Origin: Psychrobacter sp. 4Bb
GTDB lineage: Bacteria > Pseudomonadota > Gammaproteobacteria > Pseudomonadales > Moraxellaceae
Direction: 5' to 3'
NCBI RefSeq assembly: GCF_002836735.1
Contig: NZ_PJAS01000076.1
Location: 1 to 64,000 of the forward strand
Length of the DNA stretch: 64,000 bases
In this document: in pieces, positions 55,058 through 63,021 of the stretch
Numbering within the stretch: the stretch's first letter is position 1
Layout: every line of letters begins with the position of its first letter
Notes under the pieces: generated by a model
What the model saw: only the letters and a program-made list of their open reading frames with translations
Database searches by the model: none
Told to the model about the DNA's origin: nothing
Program-made: the position numbers and the translations under genes

Positions 55058-55810
55058 ATGGCCGCAACATTCAGTTTAATCGGTACTATTGAACCTTTTT
55101 TGCATTGTAATCTTAAAAAAGGTGATTCAATTTATTGTGAAGCCAATGCAATGGTGATGATGGAGTCCAATCTTGAGCTGAAAGGTAAGCTACAAGGTGG
55201 CCTGATGCAGTCACTGATGCGCCGCTTTGCAAACGATGAATCGTTGTTTCAACAGCAGATTGAGGCGGTCAATGGTGAGGGCGACTGTTTGCTTGCGCCC
55301 ACGCTTGATGGTGATATGCAAATCATAGAGGTTGGCAAGCAACAGTATACACTCAGCGATGGTGCGTTTGTCGCGGCCCAAACTGGTGTCGATATCAGAG
55401 CCAATATTCAGCGCAATTTAGGCGGCGCAGTGTTTGGTGATACGGGCGGTTTCATGGTGATGCAGACCCAAGGCCAAGGCCAAGTCGTGGTATCTGGTTT
55501 TGGCTCGTTGTTTGAGATTGATGTCACACCAGATAAAGACGTCATTATTGATAACGGTCATGTGGTCTGCTGGGATTCGAATCTTGAATACAAGTTGTCA
55601 GTTTCGACCAGTAAGAAAAAAGGCATCATGAGCAATATTATTAACTCTGTCACTAGTGGCGAAGGTATGGTTCTGAACTTCTCAGGAAGTGGCAAAGTCA
55701 TTATTTGCTCGCGCAATCGTGACAGTTATCAAGGTTGGATACAAAGCGTCCTAGGTACTAGCTCAGGCGGACGTGGCGGCGGTGGTGGCTTTTTAGACAA
55801 TATCTTATAG
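55058..55810 (+). CDS. TIGR00266 / AIM24-family protein
   Basis: 250 residues from the ATG at 55058, which is preceded by AAGGA; a TTG at 55049 is too close to that site. The beta-helix-type TIGR00266 protein shows LKKGDSIYCEANAMVMMESNLELKGKL near the N-terminus (key parts KKGDSIYCEANAMV and MESNLELKGKL) and the C-terminal GLVMNFSGSGKV-like GMVLNFSGSGKVIICSR. The end is Gly-rich (SSGGRGGGGGFLDNIL). The family is widespread near TerD genes and in mitochondria (AIM24), but its biochemical role is not known. It lies between terD paralogues 2 and 3 in the same direction. Confidence 0.9.
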   Translation: MAATFSLIGTIEPFLHCNLKKGDSIYCEANAMVMMESNLELKGKLQGGLMQSLMRRFANDESLFQQQIEAVNGEGDCLLAPTLDGDMQIIEVGKQQYTLSDGAFVAAQTGVDIRANIQRNLGGAVFGDTGGFMVMQTQGQGQVVVSGFGSLFEIDVTPDKDVIIDNGHVVCWDSNLEYKLSVSTSKKKGIMSNIINSVTSGEGMVLNFSGSGKVIICSRNRDSYQGWIQSVLGTSSGGRGGGGGFLDNIL

Positions 55811-55886
55811 TGCCTTTCGCAATTTATAACATTCTTTAGCGTTATTTTTAAACGGTTTTACTCACAATTATTATAAGGATACTCAC

Positions 55887-56495
55887 ATGGCAGTTAGTCT
55901 TCAAAAAGGTCAAAAAATCTCCCTAAGCAAAGAAGCTGGTGGCGAGCTTACTCAAGTTAAATTGGGTCTAGGTTGGGATGTCGCTCAAGGGCCACAAGAT
56001 AAAAAAGGTGGCTTCTTAGGAAAATTATTCGGCGGCGGTTCTGGCGGCGACTCTATCGATTTAGATGCTTCATGCATTATGTTCGACGCTAACAAGCAAG
56101 CAGTCGATGCCATTTGGTTCAGTCAGCTAAAATCGAAAGACGGCAGTATCGTGCATACTGGTGACAACCGTACTGGCGACGGTGATGGCGATGATGAAGT
56201 CATCAACGTCGATCTCTCAAGAGTACCTGCTAATGTGGTTTCATTGGTATTTACGGTCAATAGCTTTACTGGTCAAACGTTTGAGACCGTAGAAAATGCG
56301 TTTTGCCGTATCGTTAATGCCAATAACAATAGTGAAGTAGCACGTTATAACTTATCTGCCCAAGGTGGACACACAGCAATGGTAATGGCAAAAGTTTATC
56401 GTCACAATAATGAATGGAAAATGCATGCGATTGGCGAGACAGCTTCTGGCCGCACCTTCCACGACTTAATGCCTGCTATCACACCGCATGCGTAA
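55887..56495 (+). CDS. TerD-family protein with inserted Gly-rich loop (paralogue 3)
   Basis: The 202-residue TerD protein has an insertion of about 20 residues (36-56, GPQDKKGGFLGKLFGGGSGG) before the first calcium motif IDLDAS (57-62). The second motif DNRTGDGDGDDE (93-104) is intact. The C-terminal YRHNNEWKMHAIGETASGRT is more divergent than in paralogues 1 and 2. A related insertion occurs in the second domain of the TerA-like protein encoded next door. AAGGAT precedes the ATG. It lies 76 bases after the AIM24-like gene, probably in one transcript. Confidence 0.93.
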   Translation: MAVSLQKGQKISLSKEAGGELTQVKLGLGWDVAQGPQDKKGGFLGKLFGGGSGGDSIDLDASCIMFDANKQAVDAIWFSQLKSKDGSIVHTGDNRTGDGDGDDEVINVDLSRVPANVVSLVFTVNSFTGQTFETVENAFCRIVNANNNSEVARYNLSAQGGHTAMVMAKVYRHNNEWKMHAIGETASGRTFHDLMPAITPHA

Positions 56496-56554
56496 TTGAC
56501 TTTAGACTTTAACTGGATTATTACCAATCTAGTTAAATAGTTTATTTCAAAAGA

Positions 56555-56586
56555 GAGCGGCCCATCCATCAATAGCTGGGCCGCTC
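56555..56586. terminator. Bidirectional terminator between convergent Ter genes
   Basis: GAGCGGCCCA pairs with TGGGCCGCTC around a 12-base loop, flanked by AAAAGA on the left and CTTTATG on the right. Confidence 0.75.
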
Positions 56587-56618
56587 CTTTATGTTTATTA
56601 TTTAGATCTTAAAAAACA

Positions 56619-57893
56619 CTATTTACGTCCACGCTTCCAGCTAAAGCCCCAGTTAAAGGCCTTATCCATTTCTTGATGACCTTTGAAATACTGGTTGATG
56701 CGCTCAACATTAATACTGCCCTGCTGATTGACCAAACGGGCAATGGCACACATCGGTAAGTTACCAGCACCTTCGGTCAAACGTGTCTCAATCGGTGATT
56801 GCTCTGGGACATGGATAGTCACAACCCCATCGGTTTTTTCCCAGTTAGGTGCGCCTTCGTAAATAAACGCAAAGATAAATACTTCTTCAATCTGTGACCA
56901 TTGCTGACCGTTAATATCTAGCCATTCACCGCCGCTTACCTGCCCCGTTCTATCATCCGCACGTAAGCAAACATAAGGCGCTGATTGCAAGCTACCAAAG
57001 CGATTGCCCAACGCTTGAATCAGGGTTTTTTCACCATTTTTTAGATGAATCATAGCGCCGACATCTAAATCGATACCGCTTGATTGATGCTGCTTAAACA
57101 GATCTCCCAGTATGCCTTTTTTAGGCGCTGATTTATCACTTTGGGGGCCTTGGTTCCAATCTAAATTGACTGAAATTTTACCAAAGTCATCACGTTTTTT
57201 AAGATTAATGCTAGATTGGTTTTTGGTTAAGGTTATTTTACTTAAGTTAATTGAAGGGTTAGCAGGAATCGGTGGCGGATTGTTAGCTTGAGACGTGTTG
57301 CCTGCTTTTTGCGTATTGATTGGTCGCTGCGTGTTGATAGGTTGAGGTTGGCTTTGTGCAGGGTTATGATTTTGGGCAGGCGCTTCATCAGCGATTTCCA
57401 CACCAAAATGCTCAGATAAAGGCTTTAGCCCTCCCTCAAATCCTTGGGCAATAAAACGAAATTTCCAGCTTCCTTGTCTGCGATAGCATTCAGCCAATAT
57501 AATGGCTTTTTCATTACGGCCTGCGCTACTCAGCTGACAGGTCATCAGTACTTGACTACCCTGTAAGACTTGAATGTCCACATCGCCAACTTGTGACAGT
57601 GTTTGCGCACTAGAAAACGCTAGGGCAATTTTCTCAATAGTTGCAGGCTGTGCAGACAAATTGACATCAAAAAAACCATCACTGTCATGACCACGGAAGC
57701 TAACACTACCATCATCGCTACGTGTCTGACCATAAAATATCATGTCACCATCACCGCGCACTTTGCCGTCATTAGTCAGGCGATAAGCAGCACAATCGAT
57801 GGCATTTTGGCTTAAAATACGAATGCTAATATTGTCAGTCGGTAGTGGCGCATTGGCACCTGCAATTAGTTTTTGAGGTTGGTTTTGACTCAT
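56619..57893 (-). CDS. TerA-like protein with two TerD-type domains
   Basis: About 424 residues (an ATG at 57896 is also possible; AAAGGA fits 57893 better). The first TerD-type domain (about 10-170) has DCAAYRLTNDGKVRGDGDMIFYG and ends CYRRQGSWKFRFIAQGFEGGL, but lacks a clear DNRTGxGDGDDE motif. A Pro/Asn/Gln-rich linker (about 175-215) follows. The second domain (about 220-425) has IDLDVG and the degenerate DDRTGQ, plus an inserted loop GPQSDKSAPKKGILGDLFK like that of TerD paralogue 3. This two-domain layout is that of TerA. It is encoded opposite to the neighbouring Ter genes. Confidence 0.88.
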   Translation of the reverse strand: MSQNQPQKLIAGANAPLPTDNISIRILSQNAIDCAAYRLTNDGKVRGDGDMIFYGQTRSDDGSVSFRGHDSDGFFDVNLSAQPATIEKIALAFSSAQTLSQVGDVDIQVLQGSQVLMTCQLSSAGRNEKAIILAECYRRQGSWKFRFIAQGFEGGLKPLSEHFGVEIADEAPAQNHNPAQSQPQPINTQRPINTQKAGNTSQANNPPPIPANPSINLSKITLTKNQSSINLKKRDDFGKISVNLDWNQGPQSDKSAPKKGILGDLFKQHQSSGIDLDVGAMIHLKNGEKTLIQALGNRFGSLQSAPYVCLRADDRTGQVSGGEWLDINGQQWSQIEEVFIFAFIYEGAPNWEKTDGVVTIHVPEQSPIETRLTEGAGNLPMCAIARLVNQQGSINVERINQYFKGHQEMDKAFNWGFSWKRGRK

Positions 57894-58181
57894 CATACGT
57901 CCTTTAGATTATTTATTATGCTGTTGTCATTGTCATGCTGACTGTCGTCATATAGTAGCATGAATATTATGATTTTTTTGGACCAGACAATCGTGATATA
58001 AGCGATCAAGTCATCCTTACAAACTCCTATGACTATTTTATCAGAGGCGTTTATAACGCATATCATTTGTATATAATACGTCCTATCAAACCGCATACCT
58101 TTGCTAATATTACTACTAGATTTGCAGTAGCAGTATTGACTTGCTCATTTCCCTACACCTAATGATAACGCTGAGAGAATT

Positions 58182-59333
58182 ATGAATAATCTTGCTGACA
58201 ATAGTAACACTTCAATGCCAGTGGCTGCGTGGCTAGCTGAAGGCCAATCTAGCCAGCGTGATATGTTGGAGAGCTTACAAAGTCTAAAAAGCAAATCGAG
58301 CAGTCCTTCAAACAACCCTTTTCAAGTTATTGCTTCACACCGTCAAGATAGGCCTGAGATTTTCGAATTCGCCGATATGATTTATCGCGAGCCATCTGAC
58401 TCGATCGTAGATACTGATGACCAAACGACTACCGAAACTGCTATACCACGCTGGCAGTTCGTATTAGAGCAAGCTCAAAAGCATAACGTAAAAGTAATAC
58501 TAACTGGGCGTAATAGTATTGATTATGAAGCGCATCGTGAGAAATTTGACGCTGCGGGTATTCGTTTATTAACAGGCGCAACTAGCGTAGCGGCACTAGA
58601 ATCAATCGATGACAAGTTTGCTTTTATGCAGCATTGTCACACTCATAATATCCCAGTGGCGGACGCATGGCGTTTTGATAATACGGCGGAGCTTGAGGCT
58701 TTACTCACCGAGCATGGTGACCAACCTCTATGTGTCAAACCTGTTGTCGGTATTTTTGCCCAAGGGTTTTGGCGACTAGACACGGGTAAAGCAGATAGTA
58801 CTACGTACGATAGCTTTGAGCACTTATACTTCACTGAAGAGAAAAAAATCAATACAGCCCAATTTGTGAACGCCTATACTAACAGTCAAATGGTACATGA
58901 GCGCCCTATTCCCATGCTGCTTATGCCTTATTTATCAGGGCAAGAATACTCTATCGATGTGGTCTGTGAATATGGTGAAGTCCTAGCTGCTGTTACTCGT
59001 CATAAAACAGGGAAAATACAACACGTTGGTTATGAGCAGTCTGTCATGGATGTCGTAATCCCACTGATTAGGGCTTTTGGCTGTGATGGCATCGTCAGTG
59101 TACAAACCAAAGCTGATGATAGCGGTCAGCACCGTGTTCTTGAGATCAATAGTCGTCCATCAGGTGGTATTGGTTATACCTCTCATAGTGGGATTGATTT
59201 GACGCAAGTCGGATTTTCTTATTGGTTGGGGTTATCAGAGAGACCTAACTTAGAGACCAATATTCAGCATATTGAACCATGCCAAGTACGCTCTATTATG
59301 ATGAGTGTGAAAATTGAAAAGGGTGATGAATAA
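58182..59333 (+). CDS. ATP-grasp-family ligase of the Ter locus
   Basis: The 383-residue protein has an N-terminal Rossmann-like domain (about 45-130, IASHRQDRPEIFEFAD) and an ATP-grasp domain: SIDDKFAFMQHCHTHNIP, the ATP-binding lysine in LCVKPVVGIFAQGF, LLMPYLSGQEYSIDVVC and the metal-binding ending VLEINSRPSGGIGYTSHSG. ATP-grasp enzymes join a carboxylate to an amine. In Ter loci they accompany phosphoribosyltransferases in a proposed pathway for a nucleoside-like compound. The phosphoribosyltransferase gene here starts at 63022. Substrates are unknown. Confidence 0.9.
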   Translation: MNNLADNSNTSMPVAAWLAEGQSSQRDMLESLQSLKSKSSSPSNNPFQVIASHRQDRPEIFEFADMIYREPSDSIVDTDDQTTTETAIPRWQFVLEQAQKHNVKVILTGRNSIDYEAHREKFDAAGIRLLTGATSVAALESIDDKFAFMQHCHTHNIPVADAWRFDNTAELEALLTEHGDQPLCVKPVVGIFAQGFWRLDTGKADSTTYDSFEHLYFTEEKKINTAQFVNAYTNSQMVHERPIPMLLMPYLSGQEYSIDVVCEYGEVLAAVTRHKTGKIQHVGYEQSVMDVVIPLIRAFGCDGIVSVQTKADDSGQHRVLEINSRPSGGIGYTSHSGIDLTQVGFSYWLGLSERPNLETNIQHIEPCQVRSIMMSVKIEKGDE

Positions 59334-59381
59334 ATAGTCTGCTAAGCATGCACGTGTTTAGCAAATGATTTGAATAGGCAT

Positions 59382-59420
59382 AAAAAAGGTTTTTAGATTA
59401 ATATCTAAAAACCCTTTTTT
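59382..59420. terminator. Bidirectional intrinsic terminator
   Basis: AAAAAAGGTTTTTAGAT pairs with ATCTAAAAACCCTTTTTT (one mismatch region), between the convergent ATP-grasp and MHYT genes. Confidence 0.92.
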
Positions 59421-59460
59421 ATTTTCACTTTCAATTGGTATTAAAAATGAGCGTTTAAAA

Positions 59461-60201
59461 TTACTCGCCAAATGCTAGTGTCGCTTGCTTAGGTGCGTTT
59501 TTAGAAGCGATGACCCATAGTAAGCTTAATACAATTGCTGAACCGATGAAGATCATAATTGATGAAGATATGGCACCTGCATGCGTATAATCCATAGACA
59601 TTGAGTGATCAGTCATCGTCATTTCCATCGCGGCTATCCCAGTGTAATGCATACCACAAACTGCCAGACCCATGATGAAGGCACTACCAAAACGCTGTAA
59701 TGTACCACGTAGATTGAATGCCAACCATAGCGCAGCGATAGCAGCTGCAATAGCAATCACAATCGATAAGATAAGCAGCAGTATATTGTATGACATGGTA
59801 GCGTCCATCTGCATAGAGGCCATACCGGTATAATGCATAGCTGCAACACCCAGTCCAGTAAGTACGCCGCCACCGATTAACTTAGCAACGCTTGATTCAC
59901 CGCGACCTACGATGACAATACCGACTGCAACGAAACAAATCGCTAGTAGCATTGAGACAATCGTTAACCCCAAGTCATAAGTCACAGGCATCTTCATATC
60001 TACTGCCATCATACCGATATAATGCATAGACCAAATCGCACCACCGATAGCAATCGATGATAGCGCTACCCAAAAATACAAATCTGTTCCTGGCTTAGCA
60101 GAAGGTACTCGAATGGCAAGGTTTAAGCCAACATAAGAACCAAATACTGCAATGGCGTATGAGACCAACACCAAAAGTAAGTTATATTCAACTTCCATCA
60201 T
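59461..60201 (-). CDS. MHYT-domain integral membrane protein
   Basis: The 246-residue protein has seven membrane segments. Three MHYT-type motifs are seen: MHYIGM (59-64), AMHYTGMASM and GMHYTGIAAME, each facing the same side in the fold and proposed to bind copper and sense O2, CO or NO. It lacks the cyclase, phosphodiesterase or kinase output domains often fused to MHYT, so the signal must pass to a separate partner. The next gene upstream on the same strand encodes a V4R-domain protein 122 bases away and is the obvious candidate. Confidence 0.92.
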   Translation of the reverse strand: MMEVEYNLLLVLVSYAIAVFGSYVGLNLAIRVPSAKPGTDLYFWVALSSIAIGGAIWSMHYIGMMAVDMKMPVTYDLGLTIVSMLLAICFVAVGIVIVGRGESSVAKLIGGGVLTGLGVAAMHYTGMASMQMDATMSYNILLLILSIVIAIAAAIAALWLAFNLRGTLQRFGSAFIMGLAVCGMHYTGIAAMEMTMTDHSMSMDYTHAGAISSSIMIFIGSAIVLSLLWVIASKNAPKQATLAFGE

Positions 60202-60323
60202 TTTTTTGCCTTTTATCTATCATAAGAATTGAGTCAAATAACGTTACTTTTATTGCAACACGGTGCGTCATTCGCTCGTTGATTTTTTTTGCATAGACAT
60301 GAAATTATCTATGCATAATATTT

Positions 60324-61031
60324 TTACCCAATGGTAAATTCGCAAATATTGGTACTGCCTGCGCCGCAGTTAGTCTCTTCAACTTGAACCACATCTATAG
60401 CAGGGTTGCTTGCCAAAAAGCCTTCTATATAACCTACAATAAAATGGCATCCTGAGTGAGTATGATCTGACGACTTACAGAACGGACATTTGATTAAATA
60501 GATCACATTGTTTTTTGCTTTAACTTTAGATAGGCCTTTTAGTGCTGGCACAAGCTCACGAGTGATCGTAGTAGGCATCTTCAGTGGACTACCAAGTGAA
60601 TAATCACGTTGATAAATACCGCCACCAACCTTACGACCCAATTCCTGCAATGCAGTCACACGTCGCTCAATAGGTAAACTATCTTCATACTGGCTGACAA
60701 TATCTGCTATTTTAGGGTAATAAGCACCAATGGCTGATAAGACGCTTTTCTCATCCAATGTCTTTTTTGCAGGGGCAGCTGACGAGCCGCCCTCTTCATC
60801 TATTTCTAGATTAAAAAGCGTACAGCCTTCAATTGAAGATAGGTCATCGATTAGATCTGCTTGCGTTTTAGAGCCTAGACTTCTTGCGATCACATGAATG
60901 ATGTTACCACCATTCTCTGAAGGTTCTTGCTTTTGGGAGACCAGCTGATAACCTGCTTTGATAAGCGGCGAAATAACATTGACCAGACGAATACGTTCAG
61001 AAGACGTTTCTAATGCACAAGAGAATTTCAC
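60324..61031 (-). CDS. V4R-domain-like cysteine-rich protein
   Basis: 235 residues from a GTG at 61031 with AAGGAG six bases upstream. The N-terminal ~80 residues may form an ACT-like or ferredoxin-like small-ligand domain. The C-terminal ~140 residues resemble the V4R (4-vinyl reductase) domain, with C182-PFC185, His190, His192, C195-H196, and the closing pattern VEETNCGAGSTNICEFTIG with Cys222 and Cys230. V4R domains bind small hydrocarbons or metals in sensors. It is encoded in the same direction as the MHYT protein, suggesting a two-part sensor. The family assignment is by motif only. Confidence 0.65.
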   Translation of the reverse strand: MKFSCALETSSERIRLVNVISPLIKAGYQLVSQKQEPSENGGNIIHVIARSLGSKTQADLIDDLSSIEGCTLFNLEIDEEGGSSAAPAKKTLDEKSVLSAIGAYYPKIADIVSQYEDSLPIERRVTALQELGRKVGGGIYQRDYSLGSPLKMPTTITRELVPALKGLSKVKAKNNVIYLIKCPFCKSSDHTHSGCHFIVGYIEGFLASNPAIDVVQVEETNCGAGSTNICEFTIG

Positions 61032-61752
61032 AGAGCACTCCTTTTCTTAAAATACTGCTACGCTTTCTTATATCAAGCTATCTAGATAAACTAATGTGAA
61101 TAACGTTTCAAAGGTCCACCAACTGACTTTCTCACAATATAAAAAATATTCAGACATCAACCACACAATAGTTTTTGTATATCTTTTATATTATAAGAAA
61201 TGAAATATCTTCAGTAGATGAAATTTCGATTTTTGTAGTTATTAAGCATACAAGTGCTCTAACTACTAGAAATTCATTAATCGAGAAACAGTAACAAGCT
61301 TGAAAATAAGATTAGAATTAATAGTTTTAAATCAGATACTATTTTTAAACTTTACAGATAACATTTGGTCACAGTAGAGTTACTAAATAGCAATAGATTT
61401 TGATTGTATTATCACCGGAATCTTGTTTTGTAGCAATACACTATATGGCTTTGTCCGACAAGTGGCTACATTAACCGACAAATGGCTAGACTATAAACCC
61501 CCATCATTATTTTCTAAAAGTAATTAATTATTAAAAGGAATTCCGAAACTATTTAAACCTATATATCTTGATATATCTATTATGCAATTAATCTTAACTA
61601 TATATTAAAACACCTATTAACATTTTCTCTTTGTAGAATAATAGGTTCAAAATAAAATAAAAAACCTTTGTATAGTCAGACTTTAGTCTCAAGGATAAAA
61701 TCATTAAACAATAAAAATAATTATAATCGCGCAAATAAACTAAGGAAATGTG
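61032..61752. other. Long A/T-rich intergenic region between divergent genes
   Basis: 721 bases with no gene I can support, richer in A/T than the flanking genes. It separates the V4R gene from the TerD-protease gene. It contains a pair of 14-base direct repeats exactly 20 bases apart (61455-61488) and an adjacent small palindrome TTGTCCGACAA (61451-61461). The small inverted repeat AGACTTTAGTCT lies near 61677-61688. AAGGAAAT precedes the next start. Confidence 0.55.
61455..61488. repeat. Two 14-base direct repeats at 20-base spacing
   Basis: CCGACAAGTGGCTA (61455-61468) and CCGACAAATGGCTA (61475-61488) differ at one base. The 20-base period is close to two helical turns, so one protein could bind both copies on one face. 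They could be a tandem operator or a remnant of a transposon end. Confidence 0.6.
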
Positions 61753-62979
61753 ATGTCGAAGCAAGTCGAATTAGTGCTAGGAGCCAATACGGTTATCGAA
61801 AATACAAAGTGTGCGATCGCATTTTCTACTACTAAACCATTGGGATTTGGACAGCAGCTTGGACTATTGTGGTTGCCATTAGATGCCTATCGTAAAGCAG
61901 TTTGTAGTCCTGCTTATTTACATGAGTCTAAAGACTGGGCTCAGCTCGATAACAAGGATAATCCAAGTACATGGCAGTTAGATTTACCCCAGCTATTTGA
62001 TACGCTTGGCGTTAGTTTCTTACAACTGATTGCTTATGTTTATCATGAGCCAAGCCTAAACTTACCAGCGGTAGAGTTAAACGACGTAAGCCTCACGCTC
62101 AACAACGGAGATATTCGCTATAACTTCACAACGAACGAGCGGCATGTCAAAGCAGCGATTATATTAGAAATATATCAGCGTAATGGACAGTTCAAGTGTC
62201 GGGCACTTGGTGAGGCATCAACACAAGGCTTAGCAAGCCTTGAGCATCATGTACAGGTTAGTCTGAATGTTCGTCCGCCTAGCACACATACGCTTATTCA
62301 AGAAGCGCAACAGCAGCAGCGTATTCAACTAAATAACGAAGCTCGCCCTCCCTGTCATGTACAAGCAGGCGAGACTTGGACAGGAACAGCATTTGCTATT
62401 GATCCCTATCATCTGTTGACCTGCTATCATGTAATTGAGTCAGCAGCGATGGTTGGCGTACGTCAGCAAGGTCAGCCTGATCGCGCGGCACAAGTTGTAC
62501 TTAGCGATATCGGAAGCGACTCAGCCATTATTAGAGTTAGCGATCCTTTGCCTAGCTACCTCCCATTGGCGCAGCAATGTGTTGATATATTGGGTGAGAC
62601 CATTACCACACTGGGGTTTCCGTTATCAGGACTGAGTAGCCAACTGCAAGTCACCCAAGGCTGTATATCAGGATTGACAGGTTTAAATAACGATATCCGT
62701 CATATACAATTCACCGCACCCATTCAGCCCGGTTCTAGTGGTAGTCCTTTATTATTGCCAACTGGAGAGGTCATCGGTATGGTCACATCCAGTCTGGTTC
62801 ATGAACATGCACAAAATATGAACTATGCAGTGAAATTTCAGTTATTATCTGCCCTACTGGCGAGCGCTGGTATAAGTTTGGAGAACACGACTGATTTGAC
62901 CAGTGCTACGCCTCTTACCACACCTCAGCTAAGCAAGCAAAGTCGCAGTGCCTTATGGCTAGTTGGCTGTCAGGGTTAA
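61753..62979 (+). CDS. TerD-like domain fused to trypsin-type serine protease
   Basis: 408 residues from the ATG at 61753 (AAGGA six bases upstream; a GTG one codon earlier is less likely). The N-terminal ~170 residues resemble a degenerate TerD domain: QLIAYVYHEP and KAAIILEIYQRNGQFKCRALGEAS match the TerD C-terminal pattern, but the DLDA and DNRTG calcium motifs are absent. The C-terminal domain (about 200-375) is a trypsin/HtrA-like protease with an intact triad: His226 in LTCYHVIES, Asp256 in GSDSAIIRV and Ser329 in PGSSGSPLL. There is no signal peptide, so the protease would be cytoplasmic. It is followed 42 bases later by the phosphoribosyltransferase gene, almost surely co-transcribed. 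Confidence 0.85.
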   Translation: MSKQVELVLGANTVIENTKCAIAFSTTKPLGFGQQLGLLWLPLDAYRKAVCSPAYLHESKDWAQLDNKDNPSTWQLDLPQLFDTLGVSFLQLIAYVYHEPSLNLPAVELNDVSLTLNNGDIRYNFTTNERHVKAAIILEIYQRNGQFKCRALGEASTQGLASLEHHVQVSLNVRPPSTHTLIQEAQQQQRIQLNNEARPPCHVQAGETWTGTAFAIDPYHLLTCYHVIESAAMVGVRQQGQPDRAAQVVLSDIGSDSAIIRVSDPLPSYLPLAQQCVDILGETITTLGFPLSGLSSQLQVTQGCISGLTGLNNDIRHIQFTAPIQPGSSGSPLLLPTGEVIGMVTSSLVHEHAQNMNYAVKFQLLSALLASAGISLENTTDLTSATPLTTPQLSKQSRSALWLVGCQG

Positions 62980-63021
62980 AAATCTACGACGACATATAAT
63001 TAAAAGCGCCAAGGAATATGA

